Shown in pieces: positions 23,717-32,726 of a stretch of DNA of 64,000 nucleotides. Source of the DNA: Dictyobacter vulcani (GTDB lineage: Bacteria > Chloroflexota > Ktedonobacteria > Ktedonobacterales > Ktedonobacteraceae). How positions within the stretch are numbered: position 1 is the first letter of the stretch; every line of letters starts with the position of its first letter. Made by a program: the position numbers and the translations under genes. The notes below the pieces were generated by a model. The model saw only the letters and a list, made by a program, of their open reading frames with translations. It searched no databases and was not told where the DNA came from. Location of the stretch: contig NZ_BKZW01000001.1 in NCBI RefSeq assembly GCF_008974265.1, positions 1,178,001-1,242,000 on the forward strand, written 5' to 3'.

Positions 23717-25459
23717 TCATGTACCCAGTTGATAGTTCTTGGAAACAGAGACTTTATAATTGCCGTTATCATCAATTTCGAAGAGATACCCTTTAAAGGG
23801 CGCATCACCCATGCGAAAAAAGAGTCCACCCGAATGTCCACTTTGAATTGAGACATCAACCTGGGCCGTGAAATTTTGAAATTGCTTGGCAGCCTCATGG
23901 CATTGCGCGAATGCATTCAAGCTCGACGCCTGCACATGATAGCCATCACCTTGAAAGGAACACGTCGTCCCATCATTATTCCACATGGCCGCCTGCGTAT
24001 CGGCATTGTCCTTATTATTTAAAGGATCGGTATAGAGTGGCTGGCCTGCGATAGCGGTCTGAATGACGCCAGCAGTGGCACTGGCTTTAGCCTGTACGGT
24101 CGCCGTAACGTTAGCCCGAGCCGTCGCTGTCGCCTGCTTCTTCTGCGTCGCCGTCGCCGTCGCATTGGCGTGTGCTGTCGCCTTCGCCTGCGCCACACTC
24201 GTCGCCGTCCCATTGGACTGCGCCAGCGCGGTTGAGGTACCGCTCTGAGCCGTCGCCTGCAGGTTCGGCGTCGCCGTCGGAACCGGCGTACTACCACTAC
24301 TAATGGAAGGATGATTAATATTATTGGTCACGGCATAAGAAATAAAGACACCCATAATCAACAGGGCCAGCAAGGCCATAATCGTTACCACCCATGCCTG
24401 AGTACGGGCCGTCTTGTTTTTCTGCGGAGGTGGTGGATAATATGGATCGTGTTCCGGATACATCTCCGGCGCAGCCCCATAACGACCACTGGCAGGCGCA
24501 GCCATGGTCGGAGCAGTCTGGGTGGTGCGTGGATAGGAAGCCGGTGGCATCGCTTGTCGTGCAACAGGACTCAACGCTCCGCTCCGCTGTTGCAACTGTG
24601 GACTGGCCACGGGAATTTGTGCGGTCGCTTTGGCAGTAGTAGCGCGACAAAAGGCGGTAGCCAGTTCACTGCCACTCCCATAGCGCAGTTCTGGTCGCTT
24701 CTCTAGAGCCTTGAAGACAACTTGTTCAACCGCCAGTGGCAAATTGGGCACATAGGTTCGTGGCGATGGCGGCAACTTATTGACATGCATTGCCACGACC
24801 GCAATTTGATTCTCCGCCACAAATGGCAAATGACCAGTCACCATTTCAAAGAGCAGCACGCCCAGGGAATAATAATCGCTACGAGCATCGGCCCGATAAT
24901 TCGATTCAAAGAGTTCGGGGGCGATATAATCGACGGTGCCCAGTACATTCCCCGTACTGGTTAACTGCGTGGAATCCGTAGCGGTACGTGCAATACCAAA
25001 GTCGGCCAGATAACAGCGTCCATCAGCATCTAAGAGCACATTGGAAGATTTAATATCTCGATGGATAATCCCTTGCTCATGCATATAATCAAGGGCATCG
25101 CCAATATCGCGCAGATAGCGACACGCCTGCTTCAACGGAATAGCAGAACGGCGTATACGAGAACGCAACGTCCCACCATCCATGAAAGGCATCACAATGT
25201 AGTATGCATTCATGCCATCAACACGACAGGTTCCTGTATCATAGACAGGCATAAGATGCGGATTGTGGAGGGATGCCATCAACTGGGCTTCGCGAATAAA
25301 GCGTCTGAGCAGATCTTCATCCTCGCGTTTAAACACCTTTACGGCAACTTCACGCTCAAAATGGGGATCATAAGCCCGGTAGACATCCGCCATACCACCC
25401 CGGCCCGTGAGTTGCTGTAATTCATACCGATCGAGGGATCTTCCCTCCAGGTCTGCCAT
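23717..25459 (-). CDS. Membrane Ser/Thr protein kinase, truncated sensor domain
   Basis: The 580-residue protein has a Pkn2/PknB-like kinase domain (about 12-270). Visible are the Gly loop LTGRGGMADVYRAYD, the ATP-binding Lys in VAVKVFK, the catalytic HRDIKSSNVLLD and DFGIAR. A Pro/Gln-rich stretch, one membrane helix (about 350-375), and a long Ala/Thr/Gln linker follow, with an outer beta-sandwich domain that starts at about 465 (LYTDPLNNKDNADTQAAMW). That domain is cut at residue 580; its second half lies out of frame at 23466-23684. The kinase part is intact. The ATG follows GGAGTAAGAT. The repeat-rich Ala/Thr linker produces long spurious frames on the other strand. Confidence 0.88.
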   Translation of the reverse strand: MADLEGRSLDRYELQQLTGRGGMADVYRAYDPHFEREVAVKVFKREDEDLLRRFIREAQLMASLHNPHLMPVYDTGTCRVDGMNAYYIVMPFMDGGTLRSRIRRSAIPLKQACRYLRDIGDALDYMHEQGIIHRDIKSSNVLLDADGRCYLADFGIARTATDSTQLTSTGNVLGTVDYIAPELFESNYRADARSDYYSLGVLLFEMVTGHLPFVAENQIAVVAMHVNKLPPSPRTYVPNLPLAVEQVVFKALEKRPELRYGSGSELATAFCRATTAKATAQIPVASPQLQQRSGALSPVARQAMPPASYPRTTQTAPTMAAPASGRYGAAPEMYPEHDPYYPPPPQKNKTARTQAWVVTIMALLALLIMGVFISYAVTNNINHPSISSGSTPVPTATPNLQATAQSGTSTALAQSNGTATSVAQAKATAHANATATATQKKQATATARANVTATVQAKASATAGVIQTAIAGQPLYTDPLNNKDNADTQAAMWNNDGTTCSFQGDGYHVQASSLNAFAQCHEAAKQFQNFTAQVDVSIQSGHSGGLFFRMGDAPFKGYLFEIDDNGNYKVSVSKNYQLGT

Positions 25460-25856
25460 ATCTTACTCCAATAAACCCAAAAGCAAACAGATCGTGCCTG
25501 CTGCCATTCTTTTTTGATACATACAAGATATAAAACGATCTTACATGCGTTTCGTTGCTATATCTTGAGATTCTCTATAAAAAGATACAACGAAATGTGA
25601 GTATAAAAATAAAGGGAGCAAAGCGATCAACAGGAGAAGCGTAACGCAAAAAGGTGTTGCACCGCACCTATGATCATTACGACCGCCCCCTTGGGATGTG
25701 TATTTGAGCTGAAGGGGATAAATATTCCAATTTCAAAATGCTACATTCAATACAAAAGTGAGGCAAACCTTGCCTGCCACAAGTGTCTGCCTCACTATAT
25801 CACGAACCAGCTATTTTCTCAATGCGAAACGCTTATCTATGCTTGTCTCATTCAAG
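25460..25856. other. 397-base gap, no gene seen
   Basis: The stretch holds no frame with coding character. It contains the promoter side of the kinase gene and the downstream side of the minus-strand gene ending at 25857. No strong hairpin was found. Confidence 0.35.
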
Positions 25857-26876
25857 TTAGAGTTTGACATACAAACGTGTAGCAGGATCATAGCGATAGA
25901 TGGGATCACCGCCATGATAACTCAGATGACCACCTTTGTCTTGCAGCCAGACCAGTATCTGGGTTCCGGGAGGAGCATGAAATTTGTAGTTCCAGTGGTC
26001 TAACGCACTGGATCCGGTTACGCCGAATAACCATGAGCCACCATCAACGTCAATGGTATTAGGATCCAGATCGCTACAGGCCGCTGAGTCATCATCATGG
26101 GTATCATTGGCTTGAAAATCACAGGCCTGCAAGGTCATACCATTCAAACTCGCATTGGGGTCAGCATAAGGATACTGAGAAAAGCCCGAGATTTCCTTGC
26201 GTGCCAGCCTGGCCTGAGTCCAGATCCAGGCACCGGGATGGAGTGCGAGGGTGGTATGAACCATCAGGCGAACCTTTACTTCTGGCGTGATGCGCACGGA
26301 TAACAGACATCCTTTTGAACAATCGGGAGCATAATCTTCTTTTGATTGTACTTTAATCAAAGGAGTCGGTAATACTTCTCGCGCGGTCGCAGCATCAATC
26401 TTTAAGAGAACGCCTCCCAGAGCAACCAGCGGATATTGAGGCGAGAGCCTCATTTTCATACCGGGCTGCAAACTATGGCAGTCCAGGCCCACATCCTTAC
26501 TGAGTTGTTGGACAGTCGTTGGATTGGTATCACTAAATACCTCACTCGCACCAAACATATTCATCTTATAAGTGAGAACTGCGTCACAGTTATCTCCCTC
26601 GCCGATGGTATGCTCAATCGAACCGACACGCGGCAAAACGGTCGGAAAGGCAGGTAGGGGTGTTGGAGTTGGTGCGTTAGAAATATTTGACAACGTATAA
26701 AACATATTGGTAACAGATGATAGGACGCCACTCCCCGCATGGGCACCATAGATAAAAGTAGGGACCGCAAGGACTATCATGATAGGCAATATTACCATTA
26801 ATTTCCATGGTATGGAACGATAAAAGATATGTAGATTCTCTTTAGGCGTGCTTCTCGGATGAAAACGACGAGCCAT
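25857..26876 (-). CDS. Membrane protein with LysM-like outer domain
   Basis: From the ATG at 26876 (after GGAG, 6 bases) the protein has 339 residues. A basic N-terminus and one membrane helix (about 21-40, LMVILPIMIVLAVPTFIYGA) are followed by a Pro/Thr linker. Then comes a LysM-like segment (about 85-150; IEHTIGEGDNCDAVLTYKM, QLSKDVGLDCHSLQPGM), and then an unrecognised Cys-containing domain that ends in a beta-rich segment (APPGTQILVWLQDKGG). LysM domains bind peptidoglycan, so it may sit at the wall. A TTG four codons upstream could be an alternative start. Confidence 0.7.
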   Translation of the reverse strand: MARRFHPRSTPKENLHIFYRSIPWKLMVILPIMIVLAVPTFIYGAHAGSGVLSSVTNMFYTLSNISNAPTPTPLPAFPTVLPRVGSIEHTIGEGDNCDAVLTYKMNMFGASEVFSDTNPTTVQQLSKDVGLDCHSLQPGMKMRLSPQYPLVALGGVLLKIDAATAREVLPTPLIKVQSKEDYAPDCSKGCLLSVRITPEVKVRLMVHTTLALHPGAWIWTQARLARKEISGFSQYPYADPNASLNGMTLQACDFQANDTHDDDSAACSDLDPNTIDVDGGSWLFGVTGSSALDHWNYKFHAPPGTQILVWLQDKGGHLSYHGGDPIYRYDPATRLYVKL

Positions 26877-27386
26877 GGACGACTCCAATCTAAACTAGTC
26901 TTATCCCACACGCATTATAGCAGGGAATGACGGTAAGAACTATCAATAAAAATAGGAATAGTACCTAAACATACTAAAAAGCATGCCGGCAGTCATCCCG
27001 TTCCATCTATTAAAAATGACGCTTGTGTCTGGATGTATCATTATGTCTCAATACACCTGCAACTGCTGTGTAGCCTATTTGTCCTTCTTATTTATGGCGA
27101 CACCATGATAACACTTCATGGATACGGAGAAGAAGAAGAATCGCGTAGTCTCTATTTATTATATTCGGCTATCCAGCTATTTTTTACATAGAAATATACC
27201 AACAAAAAGGACTATTTTCCTGCCAGGTACTAACTGCCATCAATACTTGCAAATCCGTTTCTCTTTCTATCAGAAGTACTACTTTTTTCATGACAGAATG
27301 AGGAATCTGGTATTAGCTGGAAATTCTGTAATGTTTTTTGCTTAGCTGCGATATATATGCGAGATCTCAAATAAAGCGAGAGAAAA
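26877..27386. other. 510-base gap with ECF-type promoter at right end
   Basis: Apart from the sigma-gene promoter at 27327-27353 there is no convincing gene or hairpin. Several short frames exist but lack ribosome sites. Confidence 0.4.
27327..27353 (+). promoter_or_regulatory. Putative ECF-type promoter of second sigma gene
   Basis: TGTAA at 27327-27331, a 17-base T-rich spacer, CGATA at 27349-27353, then TATATGCG. This matches the site at 116-142 in spacing and in most positions. The two sigma factors are paralogous, so both may recognise the same or a similar promoter. Confidence 0.5.
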
Positions 27387-27917
27387 ATGCAACAGAAACA
27401 AGCAACATTTATGGAGAATACGCCAGCGTCATTACTCTATCAGCGCCATGCCTCTGCACTCCTGGCCTACATTTATCGCCAGGTCAAATCCAGAGAAGAT
27501 GCCGAGGATATCTTATTAGAGGTATTCATGGCGGTATTGGAACGCAAAGAGTTCTGGCACTTAAGAGAAAATGAGCAACAGGCCTTTCTCTGGCGGGTTG
27601 CAAGCAATAAAGTAGCGGATCACTATCGACGCTTTATCCGGCGTCCTAGTGTCTCTCTCAAAGATATGACTGATTCCATCTACGAACATGACGATCTGGC
27701 TCCGGACCAGATCGCCTTAAAACAGGAAGAATATGCGTACTTGCATCAAGTTTTAAAGGCACTACCAGCAAAACAGCGGGAGTTATTGCAGTTGCGCTTT
27801 GGCCACGGATTGACCTGTGCAGAGATAGCCCCGGTTCTCAATAAAAGCGAAGGGGCAATACGGACGTTGCTTTCGCGAACGCTCAAGGCGTTACGCACCA
27901 TCTACAAAAACCAGTAA
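27387..27917 (+). CDS. ECF-type RNA polymerase sigma factor (second copy)
   Basis: This 176-residue protein is closely similar to the sigma factor at 215-751. It shares SREDAEDILLEVFMAVLE in region 2, WRVASNKVADHYRR, and the region 4 segment LQLRFGHGLTCAEIAPVLNK followed by SEGAIRTLLSRTLKALRTIY. It is preceded by an ECF-like promoter and followed, after 18 bases, by a membrane PQQ-type propeller protein. The pair repeats the architecture of the first module. A GAGAGAAAAATG start context is visible. The regulon is unknown. Confidence 0.9.
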   Translation: MQQKQATFMENTPASLLYQRHASALLAYIYRQVKSREDAEDILLEVFMAVLERKEFWHLRENEQQAFLWRVASNKVADHYRRFIRRPSVSLKDMTDSIYEHDDLAPDQIALKQEEYAYLHQVLKALPAKQRELLQLRFGHGLTCAEIAPVLNKSEGAIRTLLSRTLKALRTIYKNQ

Positions 27918-27935
27918 AAGAAAGGAGCTTTTATT

Positions 27936-29681
27936 ATGCACGACGAACATGATTTTTTGTCACCCGAGCATGTAGATGAATATATCGAGCAATTTCCGAA
28001 AAGTTTGAATACCGATGATGCTTATCTCATCAACGATCTACAGCAGTATTATCAGGAGAGCGCACAACAGCACACAACGTCCCTCAATCACGTCTGGGAA
28101 CGTATGCGTGTCCAACAAGCATACAAGGACCATGCCACCGAAAATGCTCTGGCAAGTACAGCATCCACTACATCCCAACAACCTGTTGAGATGCAGAAAA
28201 GGATCATTACAATGCAACAAAAGTCCGGTGCACAAAACAAGACCAACAAACAGAAAATTGGCCTGATCACAACCACAGCCGCAGTAGTAGTGCTGGTCGC
28301 CAGTATGCTGATCGCCTTTACTGCCCTGCAGCCAGGGAAACAAAAAGGCCACACCTCCACAGCGAGCAACAATACAACAACCAAAGCTGCTACTCCATTT
28401 GTCCCACACATCGGAGCCCCTGACCCGGGTATCTATATCACCACGGTTGGCAACGGCAATGACATGCCGCTCAAAAAGATCGATCTTAAAACGCACAAAG
28501 TTGTCTGGACATATAAACTGGGCAACAGTAGTTTAACCACACCGGTTGCTCAAGAAGGGGCAATCTATATTGCCCATGATCAGACACCAGGCAATGATAA
28601 ATTTGTCACCGCCATTGATAGTAAAACAGGCAAACCACGCTGGGAAGCCGACCTTGGTTCAGACATTGAAATCCAACACATCCCAATCACGGATGAAATG
28701 CGTGCAGCGCATGAGGAAATGGGTAGCCCTTTTCCTGCCAAGCAAAAGTACATTGACAACATGGTTGATCATAGCTGGTTAGCAACCCCTACCGTGGTCA
28801 ATGGCGTAGTCTATATGGAAAATGAGGGGGGAAGAATTACCGCCCTGGATGCCAGCACTGGTAAACAATTATGGGTGCAAAAGGTTGGAGATATCGCATA
28901 TGTAGATGGCACTCGCTATAATGCGAATCCACTGGTAGTTGTTAACAATGTGGTCTATGGCTCAATCCATAAAACCCTGTTCGCACTGGATGCCAACACA
29001 GGCAAGAGGGTGTGGCTCAAAACTATTGATGACCAACAAATTTTTGCAGCACCAGTAGTAGATAATGGCATGATCTATCTCACATCAGCCCATGCTGGAA
29101 GCCATACCACCACCAACGCCTCTGCAACCGCCTATGCCTACAATAGTCAGAATGGCCAATTAGTATGGAGCAAAGATCTGGGCAAGCAATATACAGTAGG
29201 ATCAATCACGCTGGCCAATCATATGCTCTACGTAGGTACCCTTGCCATGACAGGGGGAACAGACATGGGAGCCGCGAACTTTACCTCACATATGTTTTTT
29301 GCACTCTCCGAGACCAATGGCGAGATCAAATGGCAAAATACTGTCGGTTCTCCTTTTGTGACACCTTTGTTCGAAAATAATATTCTGTACTTACAGGAAG
29401 CCGCCACTTTTAATAATGGTGTGAAACAGACACCAGATATCCTGCACGCTTACAATCCCACCACTGGCGTACAATTGTGGCAAAAGAACATTGATGGGAT
29501 CTCTCCTGCAGAACTTCATGATGGCATCATCTATGGTACTGGCCCTGGACATGATGTTTCAGCGCTGAGCGCGAAGGATGGCAGCGTCCTCTGGCAGGGT
29601 GAATATGCCGCGAAAGCCATTGACAAAATGGGTGAGGATGGCGGTCGCGTCTTTAGCTTAACGGTCGTACCACAAAAGTAA
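27936..29681 (+). CDS. Membrane PQQ-like beta-propeller protein, putative anti-sigma
   Basis: The 581-residue protein has a cytosolic N-terminus (1-107), one membrane helix (about 108-130) and an outer PQQ-type propeller. Repeated blades carry motifs such as TGKPRWEADLG, TGKQLWVQKVG, TGKRVWLKTID, NGQLVWSKDLG and TGVQLWQKNID. The N-terminus shares VDEYIEQF and SL-x3-WERM with the WD40 protein of the first module, although the propellers differ. It follows the sigma gene by 18 bases with an AAAGGAGC site. A sensor/anti-sigma role is inferred. A PQQ cofactor is not implied; these repeats are often structural or bind other ligands. Confidence 0.82.
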   Translation: MHDEHDFLSPEHVDEYIEQFPKSLNTDDAYLINDLQQYYQESAQQHTTSLNHVWERMRVQQAYKDHATENALASTASTTSQQPVEMQKRIITMQQKSGAQNKTNKQKIGLITTTAAVVVLVASMLIAFTALQPGKQKGHTSTASNNTTTKAATPFVPHIGAPDPGIYITTVGNGNDMPLKKIDLKTHKVVWTYKLGNSSLTTPVAQEGAIYIAHDQTPGNDKFVTAIDSKTGKPRWEADLGSDIEIQHIPITDEMRAAHEEMGSPFPAKQKYIDNMVDHSWLATPTVVNGVVYMENEGGRITALDASTGKQLWVQKVGDIAYVDGTRYNANPLVVVNNVVYGSIHKTLFALDANTGKRVWLKTIDDQQIFAAPVVDNGMIYLTSAHAGSHTTTNASATAYAYNSQNGQLVWSKDLGKQYTVGSITLANHMLYVGTLAMTGGTDMGAANFTSHMFFALSETNGEIKWQNTVGSPFVTPLFENNILYLQEAATFNNGVKQTPDILHAYNPTTGVQLWQKNIDGISPAELHDGIIYGTGPGHDVSALSAKDGSVLWQGEYAAKAIDKMGEDGGRVFSLTVVPQK

Positions 29682-29690
29682 TTGATGTCT

Positions 29691-29753
29691 TCATAACAAC
29701 AAAAAAGAAGCTCAGCACGATAATGGTGCTGAGCTTCTTTTTTGTTGTTATGA
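29691..29753. terminator. Perfect 28-bp-stem bidirectional terminator
   Basis: Arms 29691-29718 and 29726-29753 are exact complements over 28 bases with a 7-base loop. A-runs on one side and T-runs on the other serve both the propeller gene and the convergent dehydrogenase gene ending at 29766. Confidence 0.85.
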
Positions 29754-29765
29754 TAAGCTTATTGG

Positions 29766-32726
29766 CTAGCCAGCCTGCCGGGCCATATAGGCATGAATTG
29801 CCCGCAGGATGCGCTCAGGAGTAAAAGGAAGCTGGCGAATGCGGATATCTACCGCATCCAGGATCGCGTTGGAGATAGCCGGGGCGATGCCATAAAGGGC
29901 GATGCCTGCTACAGCTCTGGTCCCAAATAGTTCGGAGGTATCCTGCGATTCGACCAGGTAGGTTTGCAACTCGGGCATCTCCGCCGCCGAGAGGAGATGG
30001 GAGGTCTGCCAGTTGGCGATCAATGGCACCCCATCAGCATCATAGAACATCTCCTCACTCAGGCTTCTTCCCAGCGCCTGAGTGACGTCTCCTTCAACCT
30101 GCGCCTCTAGAAGGGTAGGATTGATCGCACGACCCGCGTCAATGGCGGTAATCGCTTTTACAATGCGAATCCCGCCAGTCTCGATATCTACCTCTACTTC
30201 CACACCCTGAACCGCAAAGGTCAGTGGAAGATGCTGCGCCTTCCAGGATGAAGTAGTCATGAGCTGACGGCTTTCGGTATACATCGTGTGAACAGCTACC
30301 TGGGCCAGCGTCAACTGAACATCTGAAGTTCCACGGATGGTCCCATTTCTGATTTTCAGCGTTTCAGGAACAGCACCCAACATCCTACCAGCAACCATCG
30401 TAATCTGGCGCTTAATCTGCTCCGCAACTTTCTTGACTACATTGCCACCCATATAAAAGGCAGTAACGTCATTAGAACTACTGTCAAACGGTGCAATACT
30501 GGTGTCGGCGCTATGCAACCGGATGTCGTTGCTGGAGACCCCCAGGACTTCCGCGGCGATCTGGATTAAATAGGTGTGGAGTTGAGTACCATTTTCGCTA
30601 TGACCAGCGAACAGATCAAAGGAGCCATCTTCATTTAATTTGATACTGGCTCCACTGGTACCACCAACCACGCCTGCATCTCCATAGAATGAGAGCGCGA
30701 TACCAACGCCATGGCGATAGCGATCATTGCTCTTATGACCACGTTTGGCCTTCCACCCTGATTTCTCTTCAACCAGGCGTAGACAGGCCTCCAGCTCGCA
30801 ATGCTCGATCAACACATTTCCATTCCGGGTCCCACCCACGGTCGCGGGTAGTGGATAGTGATCGCCCGCCTTTAACCAGTTCTGCCGCCGCAGAGCCAGC
30901 GCATCCATCCCCAACTGACGCGCCACATCATCCATATGGCTCTCTAAGGCCAGATACTCATGCTGTAACTCATAACCTTGAGAAGAGCTGGCCGGAGCAT
31001 GGTTCGTGTAGAGTACTTCAGCCAGGAAGCGCATATTCTGACAGGGATAGAGGGCCTGGGCCTTGGCAGAGCGCACATGATTGGTCAAAGCATGCGTGGC
31101 ATACGCACCTGTATCGGCCAGAACCACCATTTGACTGGCCAGCAGAGTGCCATCACGCCGTACGCCTGTTTTCATGCGCAAAATATATTGCTGACCCATA
31201 TGGTTACTCTGGAACTCTTCAGTTCGCGAGTATTCTAGCTTGACTGGCCGCCTGGTAATCATAGTTAGCAGAGCACAGAGATCCTCACCCTCGATATGTT
31301 GCCGCGTACCAAGGTTACCACCAATCTCCGCCTGCTCAACACGAATCCGCCGCATCGGCAGGCCAATGACCTGAGCCAGCGTCCGGCGCAAATAATGAGG
31401 TAACTGGGTATTTGTGCGCACAACCAGATCTTCTTCAGCGTCAAAATAGGTGATAACGCTATACTTCTCAAGCGGCGCCTGTTGCGTTGGAGGCACCAGA
31501 TATTCGGTCTCGATAACGTGATCAGAAGCAGAGAAACCTTGCTCGACATCGCCAATTTCAGTACGGACACGCGCGGCGATGTTACGTCCCCCATCCAGGA
31601 TGCCTTGCGATTCACGCTCGGCGTGTACGCGAACAGCTCCTGGAGCCAGGGCCTGTCGCTGATCCAGAACGGCTGGCTGGACCTCATATTCAACGTTAAT
31701 TAATTTCAGAGCCTGCTCGGCCACCTCAGCGGTCTCCGCCACCACCACAGCCACCCGATCTCCAACATAACGCAGCACATAATCCAGGCAATATTGATCA
31801 AGCAATGGCTCTTCACCAGCAGCGCGCTCGATACTGGAGTAGGGCACACGCGGCACATCTTTATAGGTCAGCACCGCCAGCACGCCCGGTAAAGCCTGGG
31901 CTTCAGAAACATCAATCGCACGAATCACGGCATGAGCATACGGGCTCGGCAAAATACGAGCATAGGTCATCTGATGAAGCGTCTGATCGCCGGCGAACTG
32001 GTTTTTCCCAGTTACGGCTTTCAGGGCATTCCGGGCCGGGGTAGCAGTTCCAACGACCTGGAGAGGGATACGGGGCCTGGGTACGGTTGGTATCGGGCTA
32101 GCCGCCGCCATCATCTGTGGAGTCAAAGCTGGAATCTGAGTAGTGACGGCACCAACCCTGGAGTTCATACCGCCTGCCATCATTGCTGGCTGCTTACCAG
32201 TCGCTGACTGTGCTGCTGGCTGCTCTTCGGCAGAAATAGTGGCAGGCACCACAGGCTCAACTTTCTCACCACGCAGAAGGGCAGCTGCACGCAAGACAGC
32301 CTGCACCGGTTTAGCATAGCCAGTACAGCGGCAAAGGTTGCCGGACAGGGCATCGCGTACCTCTGCTTCCGAAGGCGCAGGATTACTCTGCAGCAGGGCG
32401 TGAGCTGAAAGCAACATGCCAGAGGTACAAAAGCCACAACCGGTGGCACCCAGTTCACTAAAAGTAGCCTGCAAAGGATGCAACTTTGTGGCCGTCCCCA
32501 GGCTTTCTACCGTTGAAAGTGAGCAGCCACCAACCTGTGCGGCCAGCATCACACAACTCGGGCGTGGTACCCCATCGACCAGAACCGTACAGGCCCCGCA
32601 TTCACCCGTTTCACAACCATGCTTCACGCTGGTATAGCCCTGACGACGCAATAATGAGAGTAGCGAATCATTAGGAGCGACATCAAGACCCTCAATAGTT
32701 CCATTGATACTTAATTCGAGTTCCAT
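29766..32726 (-). CDS. Molybdenum hydroxylase, fused Fe-S and Mo-binding subunits
   Basis: The 986-residue protein joins two parts of the xanthine dehydrogenase family. Residues 1-155 carry two [2Fe-2S] clusters (CETGECGACTVLVDG; GCGFCTSGM and NLCRCTGY). A low-complexity linker (about 160-225) leads to the molybdopterin-binding part (about 230-980). FAD is in a separate subunit encoded next door. Key positions of the Mo part look altered: the GGGFGGK-like loop reads GGNLGTRQH, and the segment that normally carries the catalytic Glu reads FGTRAVAGIALYGIAP. The substrate is uncertain; purine is suggested by the adenine deaminase gene two genes upstream. The enzyme may be a divergent hydroxylase. 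Confidence 0.82.
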   Translation of the reverse strand: MELELSINGTIEGLDVAPNDSLLSLLRRQGYTSVKHGCETGECGACTVLVDGVPRPSCVMLAAQVGGCSLSTVESLGTATKLHPLQATFSELGATGCGFCTSGMLLSAHALLQSNPAPSEAEVRDALSGNLCRCTGYAKPVQAVLRAAALLRGEKVEPVVPATISAEEQPAAQSATGKQPAMMAGGMNSRVGAVTTQIPALTPQMMAAASPIPTVPRPRIPLQVVGTATPARNALKAVTGKNQFAGDQTLHQMTYARILPSPYAHAVIRAIDVSEAQALPGVLAVLTYKDVPRVPYSSIERAAGEEPLLDQYCLDYVLRYVGDRVAVVVAETAEVAEQALKLINVEYEVQPAVLDQRQALAPGAVRVHAERESQGILDGGRNIAARVRTEIGDVEQGFSASDHVIETEYLVPPTQQAPLEKYSVITYFDAEEDLVVRTNTQLPHYLRRTLAQVIGLPMRRIRVEQAEIGGNLGTRQHIEGEDLCALLTMITRRPVKLEYSRTEEFQSNHMGQQYILRMKTGVRRDGTLLASQMVVLADTGAYATHALTNHVRSAKAQALYPCQNMRFLAEVLYTNHAPASSSQGYELQHEYLALESHMDDVARQLGMDALALRRQNWLKAGDHYPLPATVGGTRNGNVLIEHCELEACLRLVEEKSGWKAKRGHKSNDRYRHGVGIALSFYGDAGVVGGTSGASIKLNEDGSFDLFAGHSENGTQLHTYLIQIAAEVLGVSSNDIRLHSADTSIAPFDSSSNDVTAFYMGGNVVKKVAEQIKRQITMVAGRMLGAVPETLKIRNGTIRGTSDVQLTLAQVAVHTMYTESRQLMTTSSWKAQHLPLTFAVQGVEVEVDIETGGIRIVKAITAIDAGRAINPTLLEAQVEGDVTQALGRSLSEEMFYDADGVPLIANWQTSHLLSAAEMPELQTYLVESQDTSELFGTRAVAGIALYGIAPAISNAILDAVDIRIRQLPFTPERILRAIHAYMARQAG

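Noticed and set aside
24019-24706. Arg-rich and other long frames opposite the kinase linker
   Set aside because: They arise from the repetitive Ala/Thr codons of the kinase linker on the other strand.
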